From NCBI RefSeq assembly GCF_000381745.1, contig NZ_KB906977.1, forward strand, positions 1 to 64,000: a stretch of DNA of 64,000 bases, read 5' to 3'. Under the pieces are notes generated by a model, which did not search any database, had not been told where the DNA came from, and saw only the letters and a list, made by a program, of their open reading frames with translations. Each line of letters starts with the position of its first letter. Position 1 is the first letter of the stretch. Origin of the DNA: Psychromonas ossibalaenae ATCC BAA-1528 (GTDB taxonomy: Bacteria > Pseudomonadota > Gammaproteobacteria > Enterobacterales > Psychromonadaceae). Both the position numbers and the translations under genes were made by a program. This document shows positions 34,981-44,594 of this stretch, piece after piece.

Positions 34981-37233
34981 ATGAAGCGTACAAGTTGTAC
35001 AGATAACATCCGTGATAACCGACATAATGAGCGTCTTTGTTTGCCATTCCAGATAAAAAACAGCCGTATCTTTTATGTCCTGTTACTGCTGTTGAGTTAT
35101 ACGGCAGAGCCGCTTTATGCTGCGCCGTTCAGCACTTGTCCAAGTAAAGCTTTTTTATTTCAAGGTAAACCGGTGGCGAGCTACGGCGTAAACCTGGTTA
35201 CCGGAAGTTACCAGTTAATTGAAGATAATCCGGGCATTGACGCTAATATTAACGGCCTGGGTTTTGATCAACAGGACAGGTACCTGTACGGTTTTAATAC
35301 CACACATTTACAAATGGTGCGCATGGGAGGGGATTTTCAAGTTGAAACACTGAATCTTAGCGGACTGCCGCAAAACACTTCATTTTTTGTGGGTGATGTG
35401 GCTGAGCATTATTATTATCTATACCGCAAAGGGGCTGGTTTATATAAAGTGGACCTTAGTCCTTTAGATCAGTCTGTCGATGCACAGCTTAATGCTCAGT
35501 TAATTACCTCCAGCAGTAGTATCCGCTTAACCGATTTCGCTTTTCATCCGAATACTAACAAGCTCTATGGCGTTGATAACAGCAGCGGTATTTTGTACCA
35601 AATCGATCCTGATACGGGGGCTTCCCTGGCAATGGGAGATAGTGGTGAAACGGGAACATTCGGGGCTATGTACTTTGATGTTAATGGTTATTTCTACCTC
35701 TCCCGCAATCAGGATGGAAAGATTTATCGTATCGATCTGTCTTCTCTAGATTCAAACAGCAGCATCGAGCAGTTAACCTCTATTGACGTCAGTGCGGTGA
35801 AATTTTCTGACGGACCCAGCTCAAGCCAGAATGACGGTGCGCGTTGTGCGAGTGCGCCTTTAATTGATGAGGATACACCCTCAAATATTGATTTTGGGGA
35901 TGCGCCGGCAAGTTACGCTACAACTCTCGCAGATAACGGCCCGCGCCACCTGCTTGATGGTGAAACCTATTTAGGACTAACGCCGCCGGATGGTGATTAC
36001 GACGGATACACTGGTGCCGACTCCGATGACAGTAGTTTAGTTAATCTGCAAAGTTATGATGATGAAGACGGCATTAATTTTGTAACGGCTTTTGAAATTG
36101 GTCTGGATTCCGTGGTTAGTGTTTATGCATCGGGCGATGGTGTTTTAAGTGCCTGGTTTGACTGGAATCGTGACGGTGATTTTGATGATGCTGGTGAACA
36201 AAGTGTTAAAGATGTCCACTTAAGCGGCGGTTTTAATAGCGTCTCTTTACGTGTGCCGCAAAATGCAGTCGCAGGTAACAGCTGGAGTCGTTTTCGTTTT
36301 AGTAAACAGAGCGGGCTTGATTACAGCGGCGGCAGCAGCAGTGGTGAAGTTGAAGATCACGCGATTACTATCAGCGAGTCCGGTTTAACCTATCGTTATT
36401 ATCCCGGAGTAAACAGCTGGCTGACACTGGCTTATGAAGACCAATGGCCGGTAAGTGATGATTACGATATGAACGATGTGGTTATGCACTATCGTACGGT
36501 GGAAGTTATCCGTGACGACAAAATTGTTCGTATTGATATTCTCGGCGAACTGCTGGCTTTAGGGGGAGATTATCATAATGGTTTTGCTGTGCAGTTGAAA
36601 AATATTGCTTCAGAAAATGTCAACAGCCAGACACTTCGTTTACTGCATAACAATATCAAGCAGCAGTACAGTGGTTCTAACGGGGCGACAACTTATGAGA
36701 TCCTTGAAAGTGGTAACAGCAGTGCGGTTATTATGATAAGTCAGGATTTATGGAAAGAGGTCTCCAGTGTGTGCCTTTATTACCGCAGTGAAACCGGCTG
36801 TGCTCAAGAGCAGGTTTTTGATTTTGAAGTGAGTATTCCATTTATAACGCCAGTTGATTTAGAAAGTGCAGGTGCTGCTCCTTACGATCCCTTTATATTT
36901 GCCACAGAAGGACTTTATCATGGCGACATTTTTAGCTCTCATCCTGGGCGTGGATTAGAAATTCATCTAGTTGACCATGCTCCGACGGAGAAATTCAACA
37001 GCAGTTATTACGGCTTAGCCGATGACAGCAGCGATCCTCAGTCCGGGCGCTACTTTCGAAACAGTAACAATTTACCCTGGGCTTTAGAAATTGTCGAACA
37101 GTGGCAATGGCCCAGTGAAAGGAAGGATCTGCTGCAGGCGTATCCCTATTTTCAATCCTTTGTTGAATCCCAAGGGCAGGAAAGCAGTGACTGGTTTGAA
37201 CCGGACCAGGCTGTACAGCAGAGCCTATTTTAA
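34981..37233 (+). CDS. LruC-domain secreted protein, candidate matrix protein
   Basis: This 750-residue exported protein has an unusually long charged N-terminus (about 30 residues) before the signal hydrophobic core and cleavage near LYAA-PFS (about 47). It then has a beta-propeller-like region with repeated YLYGFN, KLYGVD and KIYRIDLS strands (about 60-300), a GEVEDHAITI domain (about 390-465) and a C-terminal LruC-type domain (YEDQWPVSDDYDMNDVVMHY, about 484-503). LruC proteins are extracellular proteins of unknown role. It is divergent from sypH, shares the operator region, and is inside the MITE-bounded block. AAGGGAG precedes the ATG. A matrix role is my inference. Confidence 0.72.
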   Translation: MKRTSCTDNIRDNRHNERLCLPFQIKNSRIFYVLLLLLSYTAEPLYAAPFSTCPSKAFLFQGKPVASYGVNLVTGSYQLIEDNPGIDANINGLGFDQQDRYLYGFNTTHLQMVRMGGDFQVETLNLSGLPQNTSFFVGDVAEHYYYLYRKGAGLYKVDLSPLDQSVDAQLNAQLITSSSSIRLTDFAFHPNTNKLYGVDNSSGILYQIDPDTGASLAMGDSGETGTFGAMYFDVNGYFYLSRNQDGKIYRIDLSSLDSNSSIEQLTSIDVSAVKFSDGPSSSQNDGARCASAPLIDEDTPSNIDFGDAPASYATTLADNGPRHLLDGETYLGLTPPDGDYDGYTGADSDDSSLVNLQSYDDEDGINFVTAFEIGLDSVVSVYASGDGVLSAWFDWNRDGDFDDAGEQSVKDVHLSGGFNSVSLRVPQNAVAGNSWSRFRFSKQSGLDYSGGSSSGEVEDHAITISESGLTYRYYPGVNSWLTLAYEDQWPVSDDYDMNDVVMHYRTVEVIRDDKIVRIDILGELLALGGDYHNGFAVQLKNIASENVNSQTLRLLHNNIKQQYSGSNGATTYEILESGNSSAVIMISQDLWKEVSSVCLYYRSETGCAQEQVFDFEVSIPFITPVDLESAGAAPYDPFIFATEGLYHGDIFSSHPGRGLEIHLVDHAPTEKFNSSYYGLADDSSDPQSGRYFRNSNNLPWALEIVEQWQWPSERKDLLQAYPYFQSFVESQGQESSDWFEPDQAVQQSLF

Positions 37234-37236
37234 AGT

Positions 37237-37500
37237 TATACCCGTTACCAATCAAAATGCATTTATCAGTCGCCAGCTTGGACACCAAGACAAGGCGCAG
37301 CATGATGACAATGGTCAGCCCTTATCGAATGCTGCAACGCGGTATTGGTTTTCGAGGTGGCGACCCGCAGGGCAAGGCGTAAGGTAATCATCTTCGTTGT
37401 TGTGAAGTCTCGATTTAACCCGTTAGATCTTCACCTTCACGCCTAGAATCTGTTTACCTTACGACTTGCTGATTTTTGCATCTTGAATGATAACGGGTAT
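37237..37500 (+). mobile_element. 264-bp MITE-like element, copy 2 (inverted)
   Basis: This is the reverse-complement relative of 20358-20622, starting three bases after the LruC gene stop. The same terminal inverted repeats are present (TATACCCGTTACCAATCAA and, at the right end, the complement of ATACCCGTTATCATTCAA). The internal hairpin is kept although its bases differ: GTAAGG pairs with CCTTAC where copy 1 has GTGAGG with CCTCAC. Confidence 0.8.
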
Positions 37501-37532
37501 CAATCATTAATTGAATTATTAGAGGTGATCAT

Positions 37533-38033
37533 ATGTTTAATATAGAGGTAAAAACTACGCTTGGTTTAGTTGTTTCCTTTGTCCTTTTGGGCTGTGGTGG
37601 TTCCGGTGGCGGGGAAACAAATGCCGCTGTGCCTGCTGTAGCTTCCGCTAGCAACGTGCAGGCTGCTAGCGCAGATACATCTGTTGAAGTGGAAGTTGAA
37701 AAAACAGCAATGCAGATGAGCTCTCTGGTTGCGGATCCCGGTTTTAATTTCACCAGCAAGAAGCAGATTCAGGTGGCGCTGAACTTAAGTGAACATCAGG
37801 ATCAACGTGCATATGTTTCTGTTTATCGAAAATATAAGCGGCTGGAGTCCGGCAGTTATTATCCGGATGCGGCAAGCCGCGTGCTTGGCGGCGTTTTACA
37901 GGACGGTTTGTTTAACAGTTCATTTGTCGGACTGAATAAACAATCTGCTTACCTTATTGAAGTGTGGTTTTATGACGGTACTGAGCCGCTGCAGAAAGAG
38001 TGGTTAGTGAATGGTGCCGCTTTGACATGGTGA
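37533..38033 (+). CDS. Secreted lipoprotein of unknown function
   Basis: This 166-residue precursor has a lipoprotein signal peptide with lipobox VLLGC (Cys about 20), followed by a Gly/Ser and Ala-rich linker to about residue 60 and then a small beta-rich domain (QIQVALNLSEHQDQRAYVSV, SSFVGLNKQSAYLIEVWFYDG). GAGGTGAT precedes the ATG. It lies just beyond the MITE downstream of the LruC gene and on the same strand; it may have been cotranscribed with it before the insertion. Family not recognised. Confidence 0.6.
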   Translation: MFNIEVKTTLGLVVSFVLLGCGGSGGGETNAAVPAVASASNVQAASADTSVEVEVEKTAMQMSSLVADPGFNFTSKKQIQVALNLSEHQDQRAYVSVYRKYKRLESGSYYPDAASRVLGGVLQDGLFNSSFVGLNKQSAYLIEVWFYDGTEPLQKEWLVNGAALTW

Positions 38034-38231
38034 GCATAATTGCAATGCCGGGCTGGAGGGGATTGCGCATCGTACCAGTCTAGTGTTTTAGTTATTAAGT
38101 GATAATTAAAGGAGATGAAAATAGATACTTTATTTGTTCTTTTAACTAGTCAGAAATTAACGTAGGGATAATAGAGGTTAAGGGGTATAATACGCCTCAT
38201 TTTATTTTCTATTAATCGTTTGAGAGCCAAT

Positions 38232-40478
38232 ATGTTAAGTTACTTTATTCCAACCGCCAAAGGTTTAGCCCCTCTACTTGAAGTTGAGTTGAAGGAGATG
38301 GGTATTGAAAATACCAAACAAATGAATGGTGGTGTGACTTTCGACGGCACATTAGAAGCGGGCTATAAAGTTTGTTTATGGTCGCGTTTTGCTTCTCGTG
38401 TACTGTTAAAGCTGAGTGAGTTTAAAGTAATAGACTCACTGGACTTGTATTTAGGCTGCAGCAATATTCCCTGGGAAGAGCATTTTGATGTAAACAGCAC
38501 CTTCTCGATCGATTTCTCCGGCACTAACGATGAAATTCGTAATACCCAGTTTGGCGCCCTAAAAATCAAAGATGCAATTGTGGATCGCTTCCGCAAGAAA
38601 TGTGATGACCGTCCAAGCGTTGAAAAGCGTGATGCTGATATCCGTTTTAACGGACGCTTATGGAAAGATAAAGCAACTATCTATTTAGATCTTTCCGGCT
38701 CTCCGCTGCATCTGCGAGGTTACCGCACCATTGCCGGTGAAGCGCCGATGCGTGAAACCTTAGCCGCCGGTATTGTTAAACGCAGCGGCTGGAAAGGCGA
38801 AGCACTTTTAGATCCTATGTGTGGTTCAGGTACGATTGTGATTGAAGCTGCTATGATGGCGCTGAATATTGCACCGGGTTCACTGCGTCAGACTTTTGGT
38901 TTTGAAAAGTGGAAAAAACATGACTTGGAGTGCTGGCAGACATTAAAAACTTCTGCTCAGGTTTATGGTAAACGCGCAGTTAATCAGTGTGAAACACGTT
39001 TTTACGCTTCTGATTTAAGCAAAGATATGATTGAAATTGCCCGCAAAAATGCACAGCGTGCGGGTGTTGCCGAGTTAATTGAGTTTTCCGTTGCCGATGC
39101 GAAAAAAGTACTGCCGCCGGTAGAGTTAGAGACCGGCATGGTGGTGACTAACCCGCCTTACGGTGAACGTTTAGGCGGTTTCAGCGACACTATTACCCTG
39201 TACACTGAACTTGGTTACCATTTCAAAGATGCGTTTGCCGGCTGGAATCTGTCAATGTTTGCTATGGATACTGAACTGCTTAGTTGTTTAGGAATGCGTG
39301 CAGGCAAGAGTTTTAAATTCTTTAATGGTCCGATTGAGTGTGTCCTTAAAAATTACCGTATTTCTCCTAAACGAAATGTAGTTCAGGTTGAAGAAGTCGC
39401 GCCGGTTGTTGAATCGAAAAAGTCAGAGCCGCTTAACCCATGGACAATGGGTCGTGATGATGATCCGCTGAAAATGGGCGAAGAAACAGAATCAGAACTG
39501 GTATTTAAAGAAGTTAAACAGATTAAACCTGCTATCTATTCTGAAGCATTTGCTAACCGTTTAACTAAAAATCTGAAGAAGTTAGAGAAATGGGCAAAAC
39601 GCGAAAATGTTGAATGTTACCGCATGTATGATGCCGATCTGCCTGAATATAATGTAGCGATTGACCGTTACGGTGAATACATCATTATTCAGGAATACCG
39701 TGCGCCGAAAGAGATTGAAGCAGGTAAAGTACGCCGTCGCTTCTTAGATGTTGTTTCTACCGTGCGTTATATGCTGGATCTTTCCGATGACAAGCTGGTG
39801 ATTAAAGTACGTGAGCGTCAGAAAGGGCGCCAGCAGTACGAAAAACTCGACACTAAAAAACAGTCTTTAGTGGTACGTGAAGGTCAGGCTAAGTTATTAG
39901 TTAACCTGCAGGATTATTTAGATACCGGTCTGTTTTTAGATCACCGTCCAACCCGTTTACGCATCTCGAAAATGGCGCAGGGCAAAGATTTCTTAAACCT
40001 GTTCTGTTACACCGCAACGGCCTCTGTGCACGCTGCATTAGGCGGCGCTAAGTCAACAACCAGTGTTGATATGTCGAAAACCTATTTAGCCTGGGGTGAA
40101 GATAACTTTGCAGAAAACGGCATTAAAGGTAAACATGAGTTTATCCAGCAGGACTGTATAAAATGGCTGCAGCATGCTCATGAGATGTTTGATCTGATCT
40201 TTATCGATCCGCCGACATTCTCAAATTCAAAACGCATGAAAGATGTGTTTGATGTCCAGGATGATCATGTTGAACTGTTAACTTCTGCAAGTAAGCGTTT
40301 GAATGCCGGTGGCGAGATTATTTTCTCCAATAATAAACGCGGCTTTAAATTAGATAACGATGCGGTTAAAGCATTAGGTTTTTATGTTAAAGATATCAGC
40401 CAGTCATCTATTCCTGAAGACTTTAAACGTAACAGCAAAATCCATCAGTGCTGGATTTTAACTAAGCATGATAAGTAA
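38232..40478 (+). CDS. rlmL: 23S rRNA m2G2445/m7G2069 methyltransferase RlmKL
   Basis: This 748-residue bifunctional enzyme has an N-terminal THUMP domain (about 40-150), an N6/N2-type methyltransferase (about 160-375: LLDPMCGSGTIVIEAAM, the catalytic NPPYGERLGG) and a C-terminal SAM methyltransferase (about 440-745: FLNLFCYTATASVHA, DPPTFSNSKRM). In E. coli the two halves make m2G2445 and m7G2069 in 23S rRNA. The frame also offers a TTG four codons upstream; I prefer the ATG at 38232. It is followed closely by the glutaredoxin-like gene and uup. Confidence 0.95.
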   Translation: MLSYFIPTAKGLAPLLEVELKEMGIENTKQMNGGVTFDGTLEAGYKVCLWSRFASRVLLKLSEFKVIDSLDLYLGCSNIPWEEHFDVNSTFSIDFSGTNDEIRNTQFGALKIKDAIVDRFRKKCDDRPSVEKRDADIRFNGRLWKDKATIYLDLSGSPLHLRGYRTIAGEAPMRETLAAGIVKRSGWKGEALLDPMCGSGTIVIEAAMMALNIAPGSLRQTFGFEKWKKHDLECWQTLKTSAQVYGKRAVNQCETRFYASDLSKDMIEIARKNAQRAGVAELIEFSVADAKKVLPPVELETGMVVTNPPYGERLGGFSDTITLYTELGYHFKDAFAGWNLSMFAMDTELLSCLGMRAGKSFKFFNGPIECVLKNYRISPKRNVVQVEEVAPVVESKKSEPLNPWTMGRDDDPLKMGEETESELVFKEVKQIKPAIYSEAFANRLTKNLKKLEKWAKRENVECYRMYDADLPEYNVAIDRYGEYIIIQEYRAPKEIEAGKVRRRFLDVVSTVRYMLDLSDDKLVIKVRERQKGRQQYEKLDTKKQSLVVREGQAKLLVNLQDYLDTGLFLDHRPTRLRISKMAQGKDFLNLFCYTATASVHAALGGAKSTTSVDMSKTYLAWGEDNFAENGIKGKHEFIQQDCIKWLQHAHEMFDLIFIDPPTFSNSKRMKDVFDVQDDHVELLTSASKRLNAGGEIIFSNNKRGFKLDNDAVKALGFYVKDISQSSIPEDFKRNSKIHQCWILTKHDK

Positions 40479-40493
40479 TAACGAGATAAAATA

Positions 40494-40733
40494 ATGGCGG
40501 ATAAAAATCTGTTGTTATATTTCACTGACGGCTGTCATTTGTGTGATGATGCCGTCAAATTATTACAACAAACAAACTGTTCATATTCCAAAGTCGATAT
40601 TATCCACGATCAGAGATTAGTGGATTTATACGGTTATTCTATTCCTGTTATTGAAGATAATAACGGGAATACCATTAACTGGCCATTCAGCCTGCAGGAG
40701 CTGAACGATTTTATTCATATTCACACCCAATAA
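40494..40733 (+). CDS. Glutaredoxin-like small protein (DUF836)
   Basis: This 79-residue protein has a thioredoxin-fold start LLLYFTDGCHLCDDAVKLL with a CxxC pair (Cys14, Cys17), a cis-Pro region YSIPVIED and a C-terminal helix, matching the DUF836/glutaredoxin-like family commonly found between rlmL and uup in marine gammaproteobacteria. It is probably a cytoplasmic thiol redox protein. It starts 15 bp after rlmL and ends 14 bp before uup, so the three form one unit. Confidence 0.82.
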   Translation: MADKNLLLYFTDGCHLCDDAVKLLQQTNCSYSKVDIIHDQRLVDLYGYSIPVIEDNNGNTINWPFSLQELNDFIHIHTQ

Positions 40734-40747
40734 AAAAGAGTATTTAC

Positions 40748-42664
40748 GTGGCATTATTAACTTTACATAACGCAGAACTCGCCTTTGGTGACAGTGCATT
40801 ATTAGATAAATCCAACCTGGTGATTGAACCTAACGAACGTGTTTGTTTAGTAGGGCGCAACGGTGCAGGAAAATCAACTTTATTAAAAGTGTTAGACGGC
40901 CGTATTCAGCTTGATGACGGCAGTCTTCTGATTAATACCGATGTAAAAGTGGCGCGTTTAGAGCAGGATCCGCCTACCGCAAATACGATGAGTGCCTACG
41001 ATTTTGTTGCGTCGGGTATGGAAAATGCGGGTGAAGTATTAAAAGAGTATCACCATCAGCTGCATGTTATTGCTGAAGACTGCAGTGAGAAACAGTTAAA
41101 TAAATTAACCAAACTCCAAGAGCAGATAGATCAGCTAGATGCATGGCAGTTAGACAGTAAAATCAATCAGATTTTAGATCGTTTAGCGATCGATCCGGAT
41201 ACCATGCTGGATCAATTGTCGGGCGGCTGGTTACGTAAAGTTGCGCTGGCTAAAGCATTAGTAAATGACCCGGATCTGCTCCTGCTTGATGAGCCTACCA
41301 ACCACCTGGATGTCGGTACAATCGAGTGGTTAGAGCAGTTTTTAATAAGTTTTCAGGGTTCAATTGTCTTTATTAGTCATGACCGTGAATTTATCCGCCG
41401 TTTATCAACGCGAATTATCGATATTGACCGTGGTAATTTAAGTTCATGGCCGGGCGGTTATGATGATTACCTGATTGCTAAAGAAGAAGCATTACGTGTT
41501 GAGGAAGAGCAGAATTCAGAATTTGACCGTAAATTAGCGATTGAAGAAAAATGGATCCGTCAGGGGATTAAAGCGCGTCGTACGCGTAACGAAGGGCGTG
41601 TTCGTGCACTTAAATCTCTGCGTAATGAACGCGCTGCCCGTCAGAATGTGCAGGGCAAAGCTAAAATTAATATTGATGTTGCCAGCCGCAGCGGAAAAAT
41701 CATTTTTGAAGCTGAAAATGTCGCTTACAGTTACGATGATTTATGTATTGTGCGCAACTTCTCTACCACTATTATGCGCGGTGATAAAATTGCCTTAGTG
41801 GGACGTAACGGCTGTGGTAAGAGTACTTTACTCAAACTATTTTTAGATCAGCTGCAGCCTGACAGCGGCAGTGTGAAATGTGGTACTAAATTAGAAGTTG
41901 CATACTTTGACCAGTATCGCGATACCCTGGACCCTGAAAAATCTGTGATGGACAACCTTGCTGAAGGTAAACAGGAAGTTGAGGTTAATGGTTTAAAACG
42001 TCATGTGCTTGGTTATCTGCAGGACTTCTTATTCCACCCGGTACGTGCGCGTACACCGGTAAAAGCTTTATCTGGCGGTGAAAAAAATCGTCTTTTACTT
42101 GCCAAAATTTTCTTAAAACCGAACAATTTATTAATCCTCGATGAACCTACCAATGATCTCGATGTCGAAACGTTGGAATTATTAGAAGAGCTTCTGTCAA
42201 ATTATCAGGGAACTCTGCTGCTGGTAAGTCATGACCGTAGTTTTGTTGATAATACTGTTACCCATACTTGGTTCTTTGACGGTAATGGTAATGTTGAACA
42301 GTTTGTCGGTGGCTACAGCGATGCCGTTCGTCATAAAACACAAAGCGAAGCTGCGCGTCAGCCTGTTATTACTGAAGCTAAAGCTCAAGTTAAAAAAGAC
42401 AAAGCACCAGTAAAAGCAGCTGCAAAGAAAAAGTTATCATACAAACTGCAGCTCGAACTTGACGGTTTACCGCGCGTTTTAGAAGAGTTAGAAACAAAAG
42501 TTTCCGATCTTCAGAAAAGCATAAATACGCCTGAGTTCTTTACTAAAGATAAAACTGAAGCGGATAAATTCTTAGCGGAGCTTGCTGATACAGAAGCGCA
42601 GCTGGATGAGGCATTTATGCGCTGGGAAGAGTTAGAAGAATTACAAAATGGAGAAAACAGTTAA
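40748..42664 (+). CDS. uup: ABC-F ATPase Uup
   Basis: This 638-residue soluble protein has two ABC domains (Walker A VGRNGAGKSTLLK and VGRNGCGKSTLLK; signatures LSGGWLRK and LSGGEKNR; Walker B LLLLDEPTNHLD and LLILDEPTNDLD) joined by a helical linker (about 240-320), and a C-terminal coiled-coil domain (about 560-636) typical of Uup, which acts on ribosomes and branched DNA. There are no membrane segments. The start is a GTG (40748). It ends directly against the next gene. Confidence 0.95.
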   Translation: MALLTLHNAELAFGDSALLDKSNLVIEPNERVCLVGRNGAGKSTLLKVLDGRIQLDDGSLLINTDVKVARLEQDPPTANTMSAYDFVASGMENAGEVLKEYHHQLHVIAEDCSEKQLNKLTKLQEQIDQLDAWQLDSKINQILDRLAIDPDTMLDQLSGGWLRKVALAKALVNDPDLLLLDEPTNHLDVGTIEWLEQFLISFQGSIVFISHDREFIRRLSTRIIDIDRGNLSSWPGGYDDYLIAKEEALRVEEEQNSEFDRKLAIEEKWIRQGIKARRTRNEGRVRALKSLRNERAARQNVQGKAKINIDVASRSGKIIFEAENVAYSYDDLCIVRNFSTTIMRGDKIALVGRNGCGKSTLLKLFLDQLQPDSGSVKCGTKLEVAYFDQYRDTLDPEKSVMDNLAEGKQEVEVNGLKRHVLGYLQDFLFHPVRARTPVKALSGGEKNRLLLAKIFLKPNNLLILDEPTNDLDVETLELLEELLSNYQGTLLLVSHDRSFVDNTVTHTWFFDGNGNVEQFVGGYSDAVRHKTQSEAARQPVITEAKAQVKKDKAPVKAAAKKKLSYKLQLELDGLPRVLEELETKVSDLQKSINTPEFFTKDKTEADKFLAELADTEAQLDEAFMRWEELEELQNGENS

Positions 42665-44530
42665 ATGAATTATAAAGTTACAATAGCCGGCATGGCAGTA
42701 TTGTTTGCTGCTAACAGCTGGGCTGCCGATCAGGCCGCTTATTATACAGTAGAGAAAATCACTGAAGCCCCCGCCGATGGTGCCAGCTTTGGTGCATTTC
42801 CGTCTGCACTTTCAGCTGATAATGAATTTATCGGTACTTACTCACTAAAAGCTAACCTTTCCCGTGATATTGATATCGGTCTTCCTCTGACTTTTAACCG
42901 TGAATGTCAGTACGATGATGTTTATTGTGACCTTGATTATTATGGGTCAGAAAATGCGGGTGACTTAAGCTATGAAAACGGCTATCAGGCATGGCGAAAT
43001 GCTCAGTCTGATGTTTCATTAAACAGAACAAATAGTTACAGCAGTTATTTTATGGGTAATACGTTGTTAAGCGGCAGCGACCAGGCGCAGAACCCGTACA
43101 CCGAAACAACGGGGACTGATACTACCGATGTGAAAGTAACTGATACCAGCGATGAAATTTCTGGGGATCGTTTTTTGACCGGTTACTCTTCTGCACCCTA
43201 TGACAGCAGCGGTAACCGCGAGTTTGTCCGCCGTGCATTTATCAAATCATCAAGCGGCGGCAGTGTAACTTCTTTACTGCCAGAGTTTCTTGGTGATAGT
43301 AACGGTGAGTTTGCTCATCTGGGCAGTAAAGGCGGCTTTACTAGTGCTTATAAATTAAAGGAAGTTACCTATTCAGGCGGCACGACTAAGACCTTAGTTG
43401 TTGGTGCAGCCAGTGTTTCTTACCCTAAAGGTAACACTGATATTTTTAGACGTTGTTATGCCAGCGAGACTGAAGAGGATCGTTATAACAATAATGAATT
43501 AGACAACTGCCCTGGATTTGATACTCAGGCATTTGCCTGGGATGTGAGTACATTAGTCGCTGGTGGTTCTGAAGCGGAATTGACAGGATTTAAACTAGCT
43601 ACTACCTGGCTGCATGGCAATACGACCAATGAAAATAGAAATGTCGTTTTCGCAGGCAGCGCGTTAGATATCAACAGTTCGGGTATTGCAGTCGGTGTAT
43701 CTACGACTGAAGATGAAAGATACAATTATGCCGGACGTCAGCGCGCAATTATTATGGTACCTGATGCAGATGGTAATTATGGCGAGCCGATTACTTTAAC
43801 AGCGGCGACTGCTGATATCGGTGATGATGATGATCAAAAGACGGGTATATATAATACCTGGGCATCAGCGGTTAATGACAGCAGTATAATTATGGGTAAC
43901 CGTGAGTATAATAATGCCAAAGGCAGCAATAAACCCACTGAACTTTTTGTTTATGACAATACAAGTGCCGCGATTAAGTTCCCTCTCCTAGACAAAAAGG
44001 TACTGACTACCAAGCAGCGTTTAGCGGGCGAAAGTAACTATAAGTATGGTGCTAACAGCCGTGGTTTTGATATGAATAATGCCGGTTTAGTGGTTGGTGA
44101 AGCCGATGATTACGATCAGGATAAACCTGTTGTTGACGGCTCTCCGCGTGGTCAAACTGCTTTTTTATATGATAATACCAGTGGAGAAAGCTGGAGAGTT
44201 AATGATCTCATCTGTAGTCAAACGGCTGATGTTGTTACTTCGCCTTATTACCGCATTAGAAGTGCGCGTGTGATTAATGAAAGCGGTGTAGTATTAGCGG
44301 AAGGTTTTGAGTATCCGAATGCCAGTGACTATAAGAATATGGTTAATGCACAGCAGGTATCGTTTAAACTGACACCTACTGCTGGTATGTCTCCAAATGA
44401 CAGTCCGAACTGCTGGAACTCTGATCTGTTAAACGCAGAAGAAGAAACTTATGACCGTCAAGGTGGAGCAGGTTTCTGGTTATGGTTATTTGCACTGCCG
44501 TTATTATTGGTTCGTCGCTTCTGTAAATAA
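42665..44530 (+). CDS. DUF3466 secreted protein with GlyGly-CTERM tail
   Basis: This 621-residue protein has a signal peptide (cleavage near SWA-ADQ, about 21), a long beta-rich, acidic, Asn/Asp-rich body (GNTLLSGSDQAQN; GVSTTEDERYNYAGRQRA; VVGEADDYDQDKP) and a C-terminal GGAGFWLWLFALPLLLVRR segment. The tail (Gly pair, transmembrane helix, Arg pair) is the GlyGly-CTERM signal processed by rhombosortase for release or surface attachment. The DUF3466 family often follows uup in Vibrio-like genomes. The ATG immediately follows the uup stop. Function unknown. Confidence 0.75.
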   Translation: MNYKVTIAGMAVLFAANSWAADQAAYYTVEKITEAPADGASFGAFPSALSADNEFIGTYSLKANLSRDIDIGLPLTFNRECQYDDVYCDLDYYGSENAGDLSYENGYQAWRNAQSDVSLNRTNSYSSYFMGNTLLSGSDQAQNPYTETTGTDTTDVKVTDTSDEISGDRFLTGYSSAPYDSSGNREFVRRAFIKSSSGGSVTSLLPEFLGDSNGEFAHLGSKGGFTSAYKLKEVTYSGGTTKTLVVGAASVSYPKGNTDIFRRCYASETEEDRYNNNELDNCPGFDTQAFAWDVSTLVAGGSEAELTGFKLATTWLHGNTTNENRNVVFAGSALDINSSGIAVGVSTTEDERYNYAGRQRAIIMVPDADGNYGEPITLTAATADIGDDDDQKTGIYNTWASAVNDSSIIMGNREYNNAKGSNKPTELFVYDNTSAAIKFPLLDKKVLTTKQRLAGESNYKYGANSRGFDMNNAGLVVGEADDYDQDKPVVDGSPRGQTAFLYDNTSGESWRVNDLICSQTADVVTSPYYRIRSARVINESGVVLAEGFEYPNASDYKNMVNAQQVSFKLTPTAGMSPNDSPNCWNSDLLNAEEETYDRQGGAGFWLWLFALPLLLVRRFCK

Positions 44531-44547
44531 GAAACCGGGCTGAAAAT

Positions 44548-44587
44548 AAAAAGGCTTGTTATGGTTATTCATAACAAGCCTTTTTTG
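44548..44587 (+). terminator. Rho-independent terminator after the rlmL-uup unit
   Basis: AAAGGCTTGTTATG pairs perfectly with CATAACAAGCCTTT around GTTATT and runs into a T tract; the A tract on the other side makes it bidirectional, also serving the convergent DUF4136 gene. Confidence 0.9.
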
Positions 44588-44594
44588 TATGTCA

